Below are positions 46,086-56,023 of a DNA stretch of 64,000 nt, piece after piece. The translations under genes were made by a program, and so were the position numbers. Position 1 is the first letter of the stretch. Each line of letters begins with the position of its first letter. The notes beneath the pieces were generated by a model, which saw only the letters and a program-made list of their open reading frames with translations, was not told where the DNA came from and made no database searches. The stretch is from Odontocerum albicorne (lineage: Eukaryota > Arthropoda > Insecta > Trichoptera > Odontoceridae). The stretch spans positions 21,166,251-21,230,250 of the forward strand of contig OX463863.1 in assembly GCA_949825065.1 (NCBI GenBank), written 5' to 3'.

Positions 46086-46395
46086 GAATATTGCTAAAAC
46101 AACAAACAACACTGTCCTTTTGGACTTAAAACTTTTTGATTTTGAAGTATTGCTGGAGTTGAATAGTTTTGATCTCAACTCAGATAATTAATTTCAAATA
46201 TGAAACAGTATATTGATAAGGAAAATTTCTTTAAAATAGCATTTATATATATTTTTTCATCAAAAATGAAGTTAGTCAAATTTGAACCAAAACACTTGAT
46301 TTTTGTGTCAAAGAGCTAATATAGTTTATGGAAAAAAGTGAAAAACCTCTATTGTACTGATGTAACGGTGATTGCTACCCGAGCAGATCAACTGC

Positions 46396-47115
46396 CTTAT
46401 TTTATTTATTTATATAACACTTTTATTGCAAATACAATCTGGCGGGCTTATTGCCAGGCGGCAATCTCTTCAAACCAACCAGACAAAAGTAAATTAAGCA
46501 AGTTACGTGGTCGCATAAATAATTCAAATGACTATCCATCCCCACGAAATCCATAAACATATACGTGAGCACATGCTCACGAACCCCACAAAGACGCACA
46601 GTCACCCGAATATTCTTTTTAATATAAAGTGAGATATCATCAATCAAAAGGAAAGGAAGGGATGGTGGAGAGGAAAGGAAAAGAAAAATCAGGAATGAAA
46701 CACGTTATTTTACTGACTAGAAATTAAGAGGTTTTTCAATCGCTTCTTAAAGCGTGCCAAGGACGGAGCGAGTCTTATATTGGTTTGTAACTGATTCCAG
46801 AGTCTCACTGCATGGACAGTAAAGGACGACGTAAAGAAAGAGGAGCGGTGAACTGGAAAGGCCAATCAACAATCTCTGTTTGAGCGTAGCGCTAATCTAT
46901 GATTGGAAAGACGCTGAACATTTTCGGCGAGATAAGAGGGGGCGGCGGGACAGTTAAGGATATTATACAATATAGACGGTATGTGAATTTGGCGTCCAGT
47001 TCTAACATTTAACCAGTTCAATGCCTTCTGGTATGAAGTTATATGATCGTACTTACGTAGGTTGAAAATGAATCTTAGACACACATTTTGAAGACACTGT
47101 AATTTGTTCAGCTGG
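46396..47115 (-). mobile_element. CR1/Jockey-like LINE tail, mirror
   Basis: Mirror of 3,780-4,512. The ORF 46,866-47,084 stays in the frame that the left copy leaves after APSYL, but stops at 72 residues. Confidence 0.72.
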
Positions 47116-47334
47116 TCCTATGTAACATCTATCAAGCTGTTCCTCTGTCTTAATGAGCTGAGGTTAAAATATGCCTTTATAAAACACAAAATATCACTAT
47201 GTCAAACAACACACATAAACATCACTGTGAAACGGTCGGAATAAACATCGAAATCAATAACGCAATTAACTAGAAGCAAAAAACGAAAGTATAGAAATAA
47301 AAAATCAAATATAATCAATACCTGACAGGTCAGT

Positions 47335-47545
47335 TCGACAAGAATAAAACACTTCTTCCTGAATAATGGCCATGCACTCCTATATCTGATGGAGTATACG
47401 CGGTGTTTTCATCTTCTTAAATAATGGCCGTGACCTTCTATGTATGGAGTATATGTCAGATACTTCTGGAATGAGGGTCGTCTCTATGTATGGAGTATAT
47501 AAATGAATGAATATACGACAGTGCTAAGTCAAGGCGCGGTGTTAA
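47335..47545 (-). repeat. Hairpin-module array upstream of gene B'
   Basis: Mirror of 3,395-3,560, with an extra duplicated TCTATGTATGGAGTATA. It lies 2.9 kb upstream of exon 1 of B'. Confidence 0.7.
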
Positions 47546-48130
47546 ATTATGCCATGCTTTATTGACAGTTACACTGCATAGAAGAAAAACCATAGACACA
47601 AATTGTCGATCTCTAGCACAGATAGCTTAACTAGATGAAACACTAGCATGGTTTACATAAATAACCAATTTGATTCAGGTCAGAGTGTACAAGACTTAAT
47701 TAACGTGTAAGAAAAAATTTAATTATAAAGTTGCACTGAAAACAGATATGAAAATAGGAGTTTGTTGTTTAAATTATGATTTATGACATGGCGGATCGCT
47801 GAGATACTAAAAATATTGAAAATCATCATTCACAAATGTTTGGTTTAATTTCACATCCAAATTAGAAAGAACTTCCGGGTAGCGCAATTTTTTTTAAATA
47901 TGGAGTGTGGTGTAAATAAACATGATAAATCAACAAAATTATTCGAGTTAATGCCATTATAATATTTAAAGAGCTGTAAGAAAACAAATATGCAAGACAC
48001 ATAAAGTGAAGACCTGATCTCTCCTCCAAACACAATGTTGTAACATTGAACCATGGCTATTCGCCCGTAAGTCACCGAGGAACAGTCCCTGAAAACACAA
48101 ATTATTCTTAATCGCAGACAAAGCTATTAA

Positions 48131-48471
48131 ACCACGAACATGTTCTCAAACAGTTCAAATTGAATAAGTTATATAGAATTGACAGTAAAGGAATTCCCTG
48201 CGGCTTTGGAAATTGTAAAAAGCTATTCACACAAATATGTTTAAAAAAAATATGGAGCAAGCCCTACAAATGTATGAATTGTGTGAAAACGTTATTTATT
48301 AATTTAATATGCCATCCAAGTATTCATACTAGAAAAAACTCTGCAGCTGTGGATATTGCGTTAAAAAAATCTGAATGAAAAAGTTATTTAAAACGTCATG
48401 AGAGGATACATAGAGAAGAGAAGTTCTACAGCTGTGGACAAAATGACAAGATTTCCATAAAAAAAACTATT
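48131..48471 (+). pseudogene. Zinc-finger remnant D, first part
   Basis: Relic fingers including YKCMNCVKT and CHPSIHTRKN at 48,160-48,378, then module pieces (GATACATAGA, CTACAGCTGTGGA). Interrupted at 48,471 by a nested LINE insertion and resumed at 49,711-49,890. Confidence 0.65.
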
Positions 48472-49698
48472 CTCTCTCCGTGGTTGCAGTCCTAAGACTG
48501 GTTTGCAGCAATTTCAACTCTTCTCCTCCATTCCCCCCTGTCCTGTGCGACTCTTTTTAAATCTGTGTATGTTGTTTATAGTTAAATCTGTGTATGTTGT
48601 TCATTGATTCACTTTTAAAAAACAAAACAAAAAAGAAATTTATAAAAGATTATATATTTAACGACACCTATAAGCATACCTATAAATGGAGCAAAGTCCT
48701 ATTTATAAAAAATATATCAAATGAAATAACCAAAAATATTCCAAGTCACATAAAGCCAGCTTTTTACACTAACTTTAATCTCCGGAAACTCTTATTTAAT
48801 GGGAAAGGCAAAAATGGAATACTTAACAACAGCGGTGTGTATAAACTTTTATGTGCTGACTGTGATAATTTCTATATAGGAAAGACAGGAAGATCTTTTG
48901 AAAAGAGATTTCGTGAACACCAATCTGCTTTAACAAATCCTCTAATTTATTCTGAAATGGCTAATCATTGTCACCGTGAGAATCATACTTTTTCTATCGA
49001 TGATGCCAAATTCTTACATATTAGCGGCAACGGAAATAGATTGGACAGATTAGAGGCCCTAGAAATTTCTAAGTCAGTATACCGATCAGAGCATCTGTTG
49101 AATAGTTATTTCCCCAAAATCTCCCCGCTCTTGGCCGAAATTATACCTAGCCTTCCTCTCACCCCTCCCGCCTCCATCCGTTGAAGTGTCTATATCGGTG
49201 CCAGTCCGAACAGCATTTAGTCTTGTTTACGCTCCCCTGAAGATGAGGTGAAAGCCTTGAAACCGGTAGGGTTATACCGTCATAAAAAAGTGGAATAAAC
49301 AGTGTTTGTTAAAAATAAATTACAAAATCTGTGTATGTTGAGCAGCGCACGTCCACCAATAGATCCTCCAGGTACTCTCGGCGTGGGCGTCCCCTAGAGT
49401 TTGTCCCCTCGGTCATACCCTCCATTATGGCATGCAAGAGGCCCTCTTGTCGTATTATATGACCGATCCATCTTGCACGCCTTTCGGACAGGATCCTGAG
49501 CAGGTGCCTTCCTCCTTCGATTCGTTGGAGAACCTCTTCATTTGTGATGCGGTCTCTCCAGGAAATTCCTAATAGTCTTCTATAGGACCACATCTCAAAA
49601 GCCTCTAGTCTTCGTCTATCTCTTTCGGATAGGCACCATGTCTCGCAGCCGTACATCAAGATACTCCATACATAGGTCTTGATGAGGAGTATTCTATT
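48472..49698 (-). mobile_element. RTE-like LINE 3' end (right arm only)
   Basis: Flanked by the 12-bp duplication AAAAAAACTATT (48,460-48,471 and 49,699-49,710). The minus-strand ORF 49,309-49,659 encodes YGCETWCLSERDRRRLEAFE, RRLLGISWRDRITNEEVLQR, RARWIGHIIRQ and SRGRPRREYL, the C-terminus of an RTE-type reverse transcriptase. The 3' untranslated part is at 48,472-48,599. A Penelope element is nested inside. The left arm lacks it. Confidence 0.88.
48600..49324 (+). mobile_element. Penelope-like element nested in the RTE LINE
   Basis: Bounded by the 16-bp repeat AAATCTGTGTATGTTG at 48,584-48,599 and 49,325-49,340, with an additional local copy at 48,559. ORF 48,594-49,184 encodes the best-preserved GIY-YIG domain in the window: GVYKLLCADCDNFYIGKTGR, FEKRFREH, NHCHRENHTF, LEALEISKSV. 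The CADC and HCH residues fit the Penelope zinc site. The reverse transcriptase is absent because of 5' truncation. The 3' tail has a degenerate hammerhead-like motif at 49,237-49,282. Confidence 0.85.
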
Positions 49699-49710
49699 AA
49701 AAAAACTATT

Positions 49711-49890
49711 AAAACTCTCATAATCGGATTCATAGTGGAGAGAAAGCTCTAGCTGTGATTATTACGCAAAAAGATTTTCATGAAAATATTCTTATTGGAT
49801 AGAAATCCCTTCAGCTGTGGATAGTGGGAGAAAGCACTTTCAAACAATAAAAGTTTGGAACACTATTTGACTATTCATAGTGATATAGTG
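49711..49890 (+). pseudogene. Zinc-finger remnant D, second part
   Basis: Continues after the nested insertion with GGATTCATAGTGGAGAGAAA and CAGCTGTGGATAGTGGGAG, in broken frames. Confidence 0.6.
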
Positions 49891-50248
49891 TTTCAAACTT
49901 TTATTATTACCCTTAAAAAATTATAATTAACTTTTATTATTACCCTTATAATGACATGAACATGAATAATTATGTAAATTCGTCATATTTTTTAACATCA
50001 CGCATATTTAAAAAAATGTCTTCGCCGAAAGTAACTTAATTTTTTTTATGTCTAATTGAAATATTAAGTTGCGATAAATACGTATGAAGGATAGTTTTCA
50101 ATATTTTCAATATCTCAGCGATCTCTCAATCATAATGCAAACAAAAAATATCTATTTTAATGTTTGTTTTCAGTGCAACTTCATAATAATTTTTACTAAA
50201 CACATTTGGTCTTGGACTCTCTGATTTGAATAAAACTAATAATTTATG

Positions 50249-51262
50249 CAGGGCTGTGGAGTCGAAAAAAAAAACACGACTCCGACTCCGATTCCTATAT
50301 TTACCAACAACACGACTCCGACTCCACAACTCCGACTCCACAACTCCTACTCCACAACTCCGACTCAAAAAAGCTCAATTTTATCAGGTTGTTTCCTACC
50401 TTTGCATATAGCCATTTTTTTCATGTTATACGGATAAAAATAAAACAAGATCAAACTTTAATAATTATTTATTAGAATTTATTCTTAAAAACAACATTGC
50501 TTCTATTAAATCTGTATTCGTAGAGGCTCTCAAATCAGAATTGAGAATTTTAAGAGCGGAAAATAACCGCTCTACGGATACTTGGGTTGGCGGTAATACT
50601 GTAACGATCAATGCTGAATCTTCTACGATTTCTACATACCGCTGTATTGCCATTTCAACATTTAACTTACAAGTTCGGTCAATTTTTTCCATTATTTTCA
50701 ATGCATCATAAAATTCAATTTTAAATTTTGAAATAGAGTCTCCTTCATCTATATTGGGACTGTGATTCAAACGAGGACGTTTTAGTTTATCTTGTTCATT
50801 TAGATATTTTTCTAAATTGTCTTCAGATTCAGCGGTGTCGGATGAAGATGATGACTGCCTGCTGTCGTCTCTTTTTCTAGTCAAAGGCCTTTCATACGAA
50901 CGGTTAATTCAAACAGAGCGTTTTTAGCTCTATTTATTTGTTCTTCCGTCAATATGGATCGAACCATGGGGTTAACATAGATCCCAGCCAACAGAATTTT
51001 CTTTCGAAGTGAGAAAGAAGGAGACAAACACATTTTCGTAGACTTGATGCATTAAATGGATCTCGGTGATTCACCATATCGGCGCGACTTGCGCCTCTAA
51101 GTTTAATATTCGTGCACAATACACAGTCATTATAATAATTTAAAAAAATGTATTTTAAATTTTAACGAAAAAGTAGTCAGAGTCGCTCGTTTTTTACGAC
51201 TCCTACTCCGACTCCGGCCCAAACACCGCGACTCCGACTCCAACTCCGACTCCACAGCCCTG
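50249..51262 (-). mobile_element. hAT transposon, internally deleted (right arm only)
   Basis: Ends CAGGGCTGTGGAGTCG and CGACTCCACAGCCCTG are inverted repeats. The 8-bp duplication AATTTATG lies at 50,241-50,248 and 51,263-51,270. Subterminal tracts of CGACTC repeats fill both ends. The minus-strand ORF 50,465-50,884 encodes a serine-rich acidic stretch and then the hAT dimerisation end (VSVERLFSALKILNSDLRAS, EAMLFLRIN). The catalytic core is missing. The left arm has a single target copy near 1,850. Confidence 0.93.
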
Positions 51263-51289
51263 AATTTATGTAAGCAATTTAATAGCTTT

Positions 51290-51690
51290 CCATCTATTAA
51301 GGCAATTGGCCTACACTTGACACTGGCGTATACTCCTTCAGGTTTTCTCACGGCCATTATTCAAAGAGAGAAAAAGAAAGAATTTGGGTTTATGTTTTTT
51401 TTCTATGGTGTATAACTATCAATAAAATCATTGAACAAAGGCGTTTATCCTTCATACAAAGGAGTTCACGGTCATTATTCAAGAAGAACTGTCAATAAAG
51501 CATCACTTGACACTGGCGTATTTTCCTTCATATCGAGGAATTTATGGTCATTATCCAAGAAGCCGCCACCGCGTATCTGGCGAATACTCCATACCTTACG
51601 TTCACGGCCAAGATGAAGTCACTGCGTATACTCCATCAGATATAGGAATGCATGGCCATTATTCAGGAAGAATAGTGTTATTCCTGTCGA
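51290..51690 (+). repeat. Hairpin-module array upstream of gene C'
   Basis: Mirror of 1,440-1,830. Modules with ACTGGCGTATACTCC, CACGGTCATTATTCAAGAAG, CACCGCGTATCTGGCGAATA, TGCATGGCCATTATTCAGG. Confidence 0.75.
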
Positions 51691-51744
51691 ATTGATCCGT
51701 CCATTAGGTATTGAAAATATCCGATTTATTTTGTTAATATTTTC

Positions 51745-51930
51745 GTTAGTATATCAGTGTGCGCTGCTTGATTAAGTGACATTTTGTGTTTTAAAAAGGC
51801 ATACTTTTACCTCAGTTAATTTTGACAGTTGATCTGCTGGGATAGCGTTACATCGGTACTATAGAGGTTTTACACTTTTTTTCATGAACTATATTAGCTC
51901 TTTTACAATAAAATCAAGTGTCTTTTGCAA
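51745..51930 (+). promoter_or_regulatory. Conserved upstream block of gene C'
   Basis: Uninterrupted copy: GTGCGCTGCTTGATTAAGTG, GTGTTTTAAAAAGGCATAC, TTGACAGTTGATCTGCTGGG, GCGTTACATCGGTACTATAG. It shows the empty TTAA into which piggyBac went in A/A'. Promoter role inferred. Confidence 0.4.
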
Positions 51931-52203
51931 TAAAATCAAGTATACTTCCTTTAAACGAAAAATAACATTTTTATGTTATTTTAAAAAAATCCTAGTGCTT
52001 GTGATCATTAGATAAGGTACTACTCTGCATTTGCATATGTTCAGATAAACATATTTGGTAAGAAAACCGCAGTAAAATTACCAAGGCCAGACAAACTACA
52101 AAAACACGTTAAAAACTCTTCTGATATCTGACAGTAACACATTAAGCTTTATATTTTATATATTGTTTATAGTTAAGGCATTAACGTTGTGGAGGTTTAA
52201 AGA

Positions 52204-53060
52204 CATTGTAATTTGTTTTATTAAACACTGTTTATTCCACTTTTTGTAACGGTATAACCCTTCCGGTTTCAAGGTGCACACCTCATCTTAACTTTATTAT
52301 TTACGCTAAGGCTTAACTTGAATCCTATTTCAAACCAAATTAAGAATGGTTATATTGTTAAGAATTTAATCAATAAGCGAAAACTTATTCAGAATACAAT
52401 TACAATAATTATACTCACTCGTTATTGCATGCTTTTATGTGCTGACTGTGATAATTTCTACATAGGAAAGACAGGAAGATCCTTTGAAAAGAGATTTCGT
52501 GAAAGCAAATCCGCCCTAAATCCTCTAATTTATTCTGAAATGTCTAATCATTGTCACCGTGAAAACCATACTTTTTCTATCGATGATGCTTAGTTCTTAC
52601 ATATCAGTAGTAAATTAAATAAATTGAACAGATTGGAGGCCCTAGAAATTTCTAAGTCAGTACATCGAGGGGAACATCTGGCAAACACATATACTCGTAT
52701 ACCAAGAATCTCTCCACTGCTCGTCACGGTCGTCCCAAGTCTCCCTCAGCCCTTATACCCCAACCTGAATGTCCCCAACCGTTCGAAGCATGTATATCAA
52801 TATCAGTTCAAACATAATTCAGTTTTGTTTGTGCTCCCCTAAAGATGAAGTGAAAGCCTTGAGACCGTAGGGTTATACCATTACAAAAAGTGGAATAAAC
52901 GGTGTTTAATAAAACAAAAAATAATGTCATTAAACTTTAGATATAGTGTAATGCATGTGTCTAGTGTTCATACAACATAAATATTTTAAAAAAACCTCTG
53001 GAAAACAAATCTGCACACACCACTAACAAAGAAGATTATTATATTATTTATAGTTAAGGT
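52204..53060 (+). mobile_element. Penelope block carrying a zinc-finger exon piece
   Basis: Present only in the right arm. In order: a reverse Penelope 3' tail (to 52,288); 52,289-52,435, which is the reverse complement of the end of a gene-B-type exon 2 with its GTGAGT donor and intron; a forward truncated Penelope GIY-YIG part (52,436-52,800: LLCADCDNFYIGKTGRSFEK, then HCHRENHTF and a stop); its tail with a degenerate hammerhead-like motif (52,839-52,884); and upstream sequence of type A to about 53,060. The junctions are abrupt. Confidence 0.7.
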
Positions 53061-53126
53061 ATTAACTTTGTGGAAGTTTAAAGACATTGTAATTTGTTTT
53101 ATCTAACACTGTTTATTCCACTTTAT

Positions 53127-53173
53127 GTAACAGTATAACCCTACCGGTTTCAAGGTTTTCACCTCGTCATCAG
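53127..53173 (-). ncRNA. Hammerhead-like motif, mirror of 849
   Basis: CTGATGA, C, GAGGT-GAAA-ACCTT, GAAACCGGT, then ATACTGTTA, as in the left arm. Confidence 0.45.
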
Positions 53174-53341
53174 GGGAGCACAAGCAAGTTATCCTGTTAA
53201 ATTACAAAGAAGATTATCATGTCACAAAAGGTTTCATTAACTTATATCAGGTATTGAATATAGTTTTATGCTTTCCTACGTGAAAGGGTAAATGTATTAT
53301 AAACTCATTGTTAAACTATTGCGAATGTTTCCAGGTTATAG

Positions 53342-53522
53342 ATGGATCCTCAGCTACACAAAAGTGCAGATGTAATGGTGAAAGAAGAAAAGGGAAAAGA
53401 TGGAGATACTGCAGCAGTGTTCCCCCACTATGATATCAGTGTACATGAGGCAGATATCAAACAGGAATGTGCGCAAGATATCAGCGCAGATTCCAGACAT
53501 GTTGATAATCCCACAGACCCAA
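53342..53522 (+). CDS. Intact zinc-finger gene C', coding exon 1
   Basis: 181 nt (one V codon fewer than the paralogues), start MDPQLHKSADVMVKEEKGKD, in-frame TAG immediately upstream of ATG, acceptor TTTCCAG, donor GTAAAC, phase 1. Contains VKEE and IKQE motifs. Exons 1, 2 and 3 sum to 1,905 nt, exactly 635 codons with the stop, so the three-exon model is internally consistent. The gene probably encodes a nuclear DNA-binding protein. Confidence 0.85.
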
Positions 53523-53697
53523 GTAAACTTAATAAACTCATATTGTTAAAATAAAATAAATATGTGAGATATGACAATCAATTAACTTGTGTTGTATGAG
53601 TGGTGTTTAACCTACAGGTACACACCACCTATTCCATACCAGGCATGCATAAGGTGGTTTCTACGTTTCGGCCATTATGTTTTTGACATTTTTATTT

Positions 53698-53702
<5 letters not shown>

Positions 53703-53741
<39 letters not shown>

Positions 53742-54665
53742 CCACTTTGCACGGATTTCTCCTGTTACACAAAGAGGGTTTGCTTCTAGCGTTAGCTTAT
53801 TCGTTAGGAAGAATATCAGCCAGGATTCTTCTCATACTGCTAGACGGTACCGAGAATATATCAACCGTGTCATTCAGTTGGTTCAATATCTCTATACCAC
53901 GCGTGACTGAGTGTTTAGCCATGATATTCGTCCTGTAAGTTGGTATGTAGAACAGAGGGTGATTCCTTGCACGGATATATTTATTGGGTACATATAAGCT
54001 TAGTGCTTCTAGAATCGCGGGACAGTTAAAGGAACCTTGGAAAACCTTTATTAGGAATATCGCAATGGATTCTTGCCTTCTTGTTTCGAGGCTTCTATAG
54101 TTACACACCGTGAGAAGTTCGGCATGGTGAGCATATTTTGGGTAATCGCCCTTTGTTCTGTACCATAGATATCTGAGGAATTTTTTTTGTATTTGTTCTA
54201 TATTGTTTTTGTATTTGAGCTGGTGAGGAGCCCAAACCGTAGATGCATATTCTAATTTTGTTCTAATTAGATAATTATATAAGTTTCGGAGGATATCGGT
54301 GCTGTTAAATTCTCTTGATATTCTCATTACAAAACCGAGTAGTTTGTAACAGTCCGATATCAAACGTGAGACATGGTTAACGAACGTGAGTCTGACATCG
54401 AAGGTTACGCCCAAATCCTTGAATTCAGAAACTCTGTTTAGTGCCACTCCCTGTATAGTATACTGATGGTGGATTGGTGAAAACGATCGACTATAAGATA
54501 CACAGACACATTTATTAATGTTGAACAGAAGATGATTTTGCTCACTCCAGGAGACTAGGGAGTCTAGGTCCTTTTGTAACTGTGCACAGTCCTGAGGTGA
54601 ATTGATCTTTTTGAATATTTTCAAGTCGTCAGCGAACAATAAACATGTCGAGTGACTTATGGAAT
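53703..54665 (-). mobile_element. Young LINE in C' intron 1 (right arm only)
   Basis: Minus-strand 5'-truncated copy of the element at 34,472-35,632. It begins just before the catalytic FADD (ORF 53,797-54,639) and ends in a 37-base T run (poly-A tail). Only a few residues differ from the first copy, suggesting recent activity of the family. The left arm shows an empty site near 315-330. Confidence 0.9.
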
Positions 54666-55465
54666 TTCAATCATAATAAGTAAAAACAGTTGATTAATCA
54701 CTGTATGTTGATGTTCTGTTGTGTTGTTTACCTCATTTTGATTGAATTCAATGATTTTTTCCTGTCTCTAACTCTAATTCAAAGTTATCACTACACTAAA
54801 AAATGTAGAATATGAAACGCAATGCACAAATTTAATTTCGTTCTTTATATAAATTTACGCCATAAAAATATTGCAACACATAATGGCTGTCAAATAGATC
54901 ACTTAAGAAAAATGACAATATCTGGATCAGAATTTATGTTAACATGTGACAAAATATTCATGATCTACTACAGAGATGGGAGGAGTATCTGTACTGATAA
55001 TAGAACCATAAGTTGAATTGGTAATATAAACTCAACATTATTAACGCTTATATCACCACACTGGCCTGTGATATATGTGGATAATTCAGTGCTTGGCGTT
55101 GAAACTTAAAAAATGAATCAATATCATCTGAAGTTCATAAAATATACGGTAGTACTGCTGATGAGAACCAAATCATCGCCCTTATTTTTCTTCTGCCCCT
55201 AACTCGGAACTATTACATATATTAACTGCACCATCAATCTTCTTGAGCATTCGACCTAATAATCTTCTTGAGTCACATAATAGTACCTAAAAAGCCATGC
55301 CATATTAAGATAAGATAGCTCTATGAGTGCTGTGTTGGCCTTATTCTCAGTTCAGACTTATTAACAGCAAGTGAAAGAAACAAGGTTTCAAGTTGTTGAT
55401 AGTTTTATGTTTATCTATTTGTTTTATGACTTCAGAATACTTGAACTTGTGTGTTTTTTTCATAG
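54666..55465 (+). other. Rest of intron 1 of gene C'
   Basis: AT-rich. The mirrored homology with base 1 of the window ends at about 54,973. From there it resembles intron 1 of A' (30,240-30,450). No gene; ORF 54,822-55,016 is unsupported. Confidence 0.5.
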
Positions 55466-55714
55466 ATATTAAAGTCCAGCCATCTAATGAAACATTCAAT
55501 AAAGAAATTACCTCAGTAATGAGTTCACAAAGGCAATCCTATGATTTGGAAATTTGTTCAGATTTTTTCATAAATGAAGAAAATGTAGAAGAGGATACTG
55601 CGCCAGTATTACCTGATTTTGCTATGGACATACAGGAAGCGGATGTAAAAAAGGAATGTGCTCGGGACAGTAACACAGAGACTATTGATGTTTCTGACAC
55701 GCATGCAATAACGA
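55466..55714 (+). CDS. Intact zinc-finger gene C', exon 2
   Basis: 249 nt, acceptor TTTTTTTCATAG, donor GTGAGT, phase 1 at both ends. Encodes IKVQPSNETFNKEITSVMSS, DLEICSDFFINEENVEED, MDIQEADVKKECARDSNTE. One sumoylation-type motif of the paralogues is changed (IKEE to INEE); VKKE remains. Confidence 0.85.
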
Positions 55715-56023
55715 GTGAGTATAATTATTTTAATTGTAATCTGAATAAGTTTTTGCTTATTCATTAAAATCTGCACAACATAATTATTAAATTTGGTTTG
55801 AAATAGGATTCAAGTTAAGCCTTAGAGCAATTAATAAAGTTAAAATATTTATTTATTCATCTTAACCGTCAATTTTTCTCTAAGTTAACAATTGAATACA
55901 AGTTAATTGTATGAATCAAAGAATTCAAATTTGAGAAATGCTTAATTACTAAAAGAACTAAGACCTATCTTCTCAACCCTTCAATAATTCAGAGATTTTG
56001 TCTTAATTTTCACATATTTTTAG

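Larger units (their letters stand above)
26590..54973 (-). repeat. Right arm of giant inverted repeat
   Basis: Reverse-complement copy of bases 1-23,390. It is about 5 kb longer because it carries insertions absent from the left arm: two LINEs, a piggyBac-type MITE, a hAT, an RTE LINE with a nested Penelope element, a Penelope-associated block, and one deletion replaced by an RTE fragment. Shared insertions (mariner, solo LTR, piggyBac, DDE_3, CR1-like LINE) sit at mirrored positions in both arms and so predate the duplication. Confidence 0.93.
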
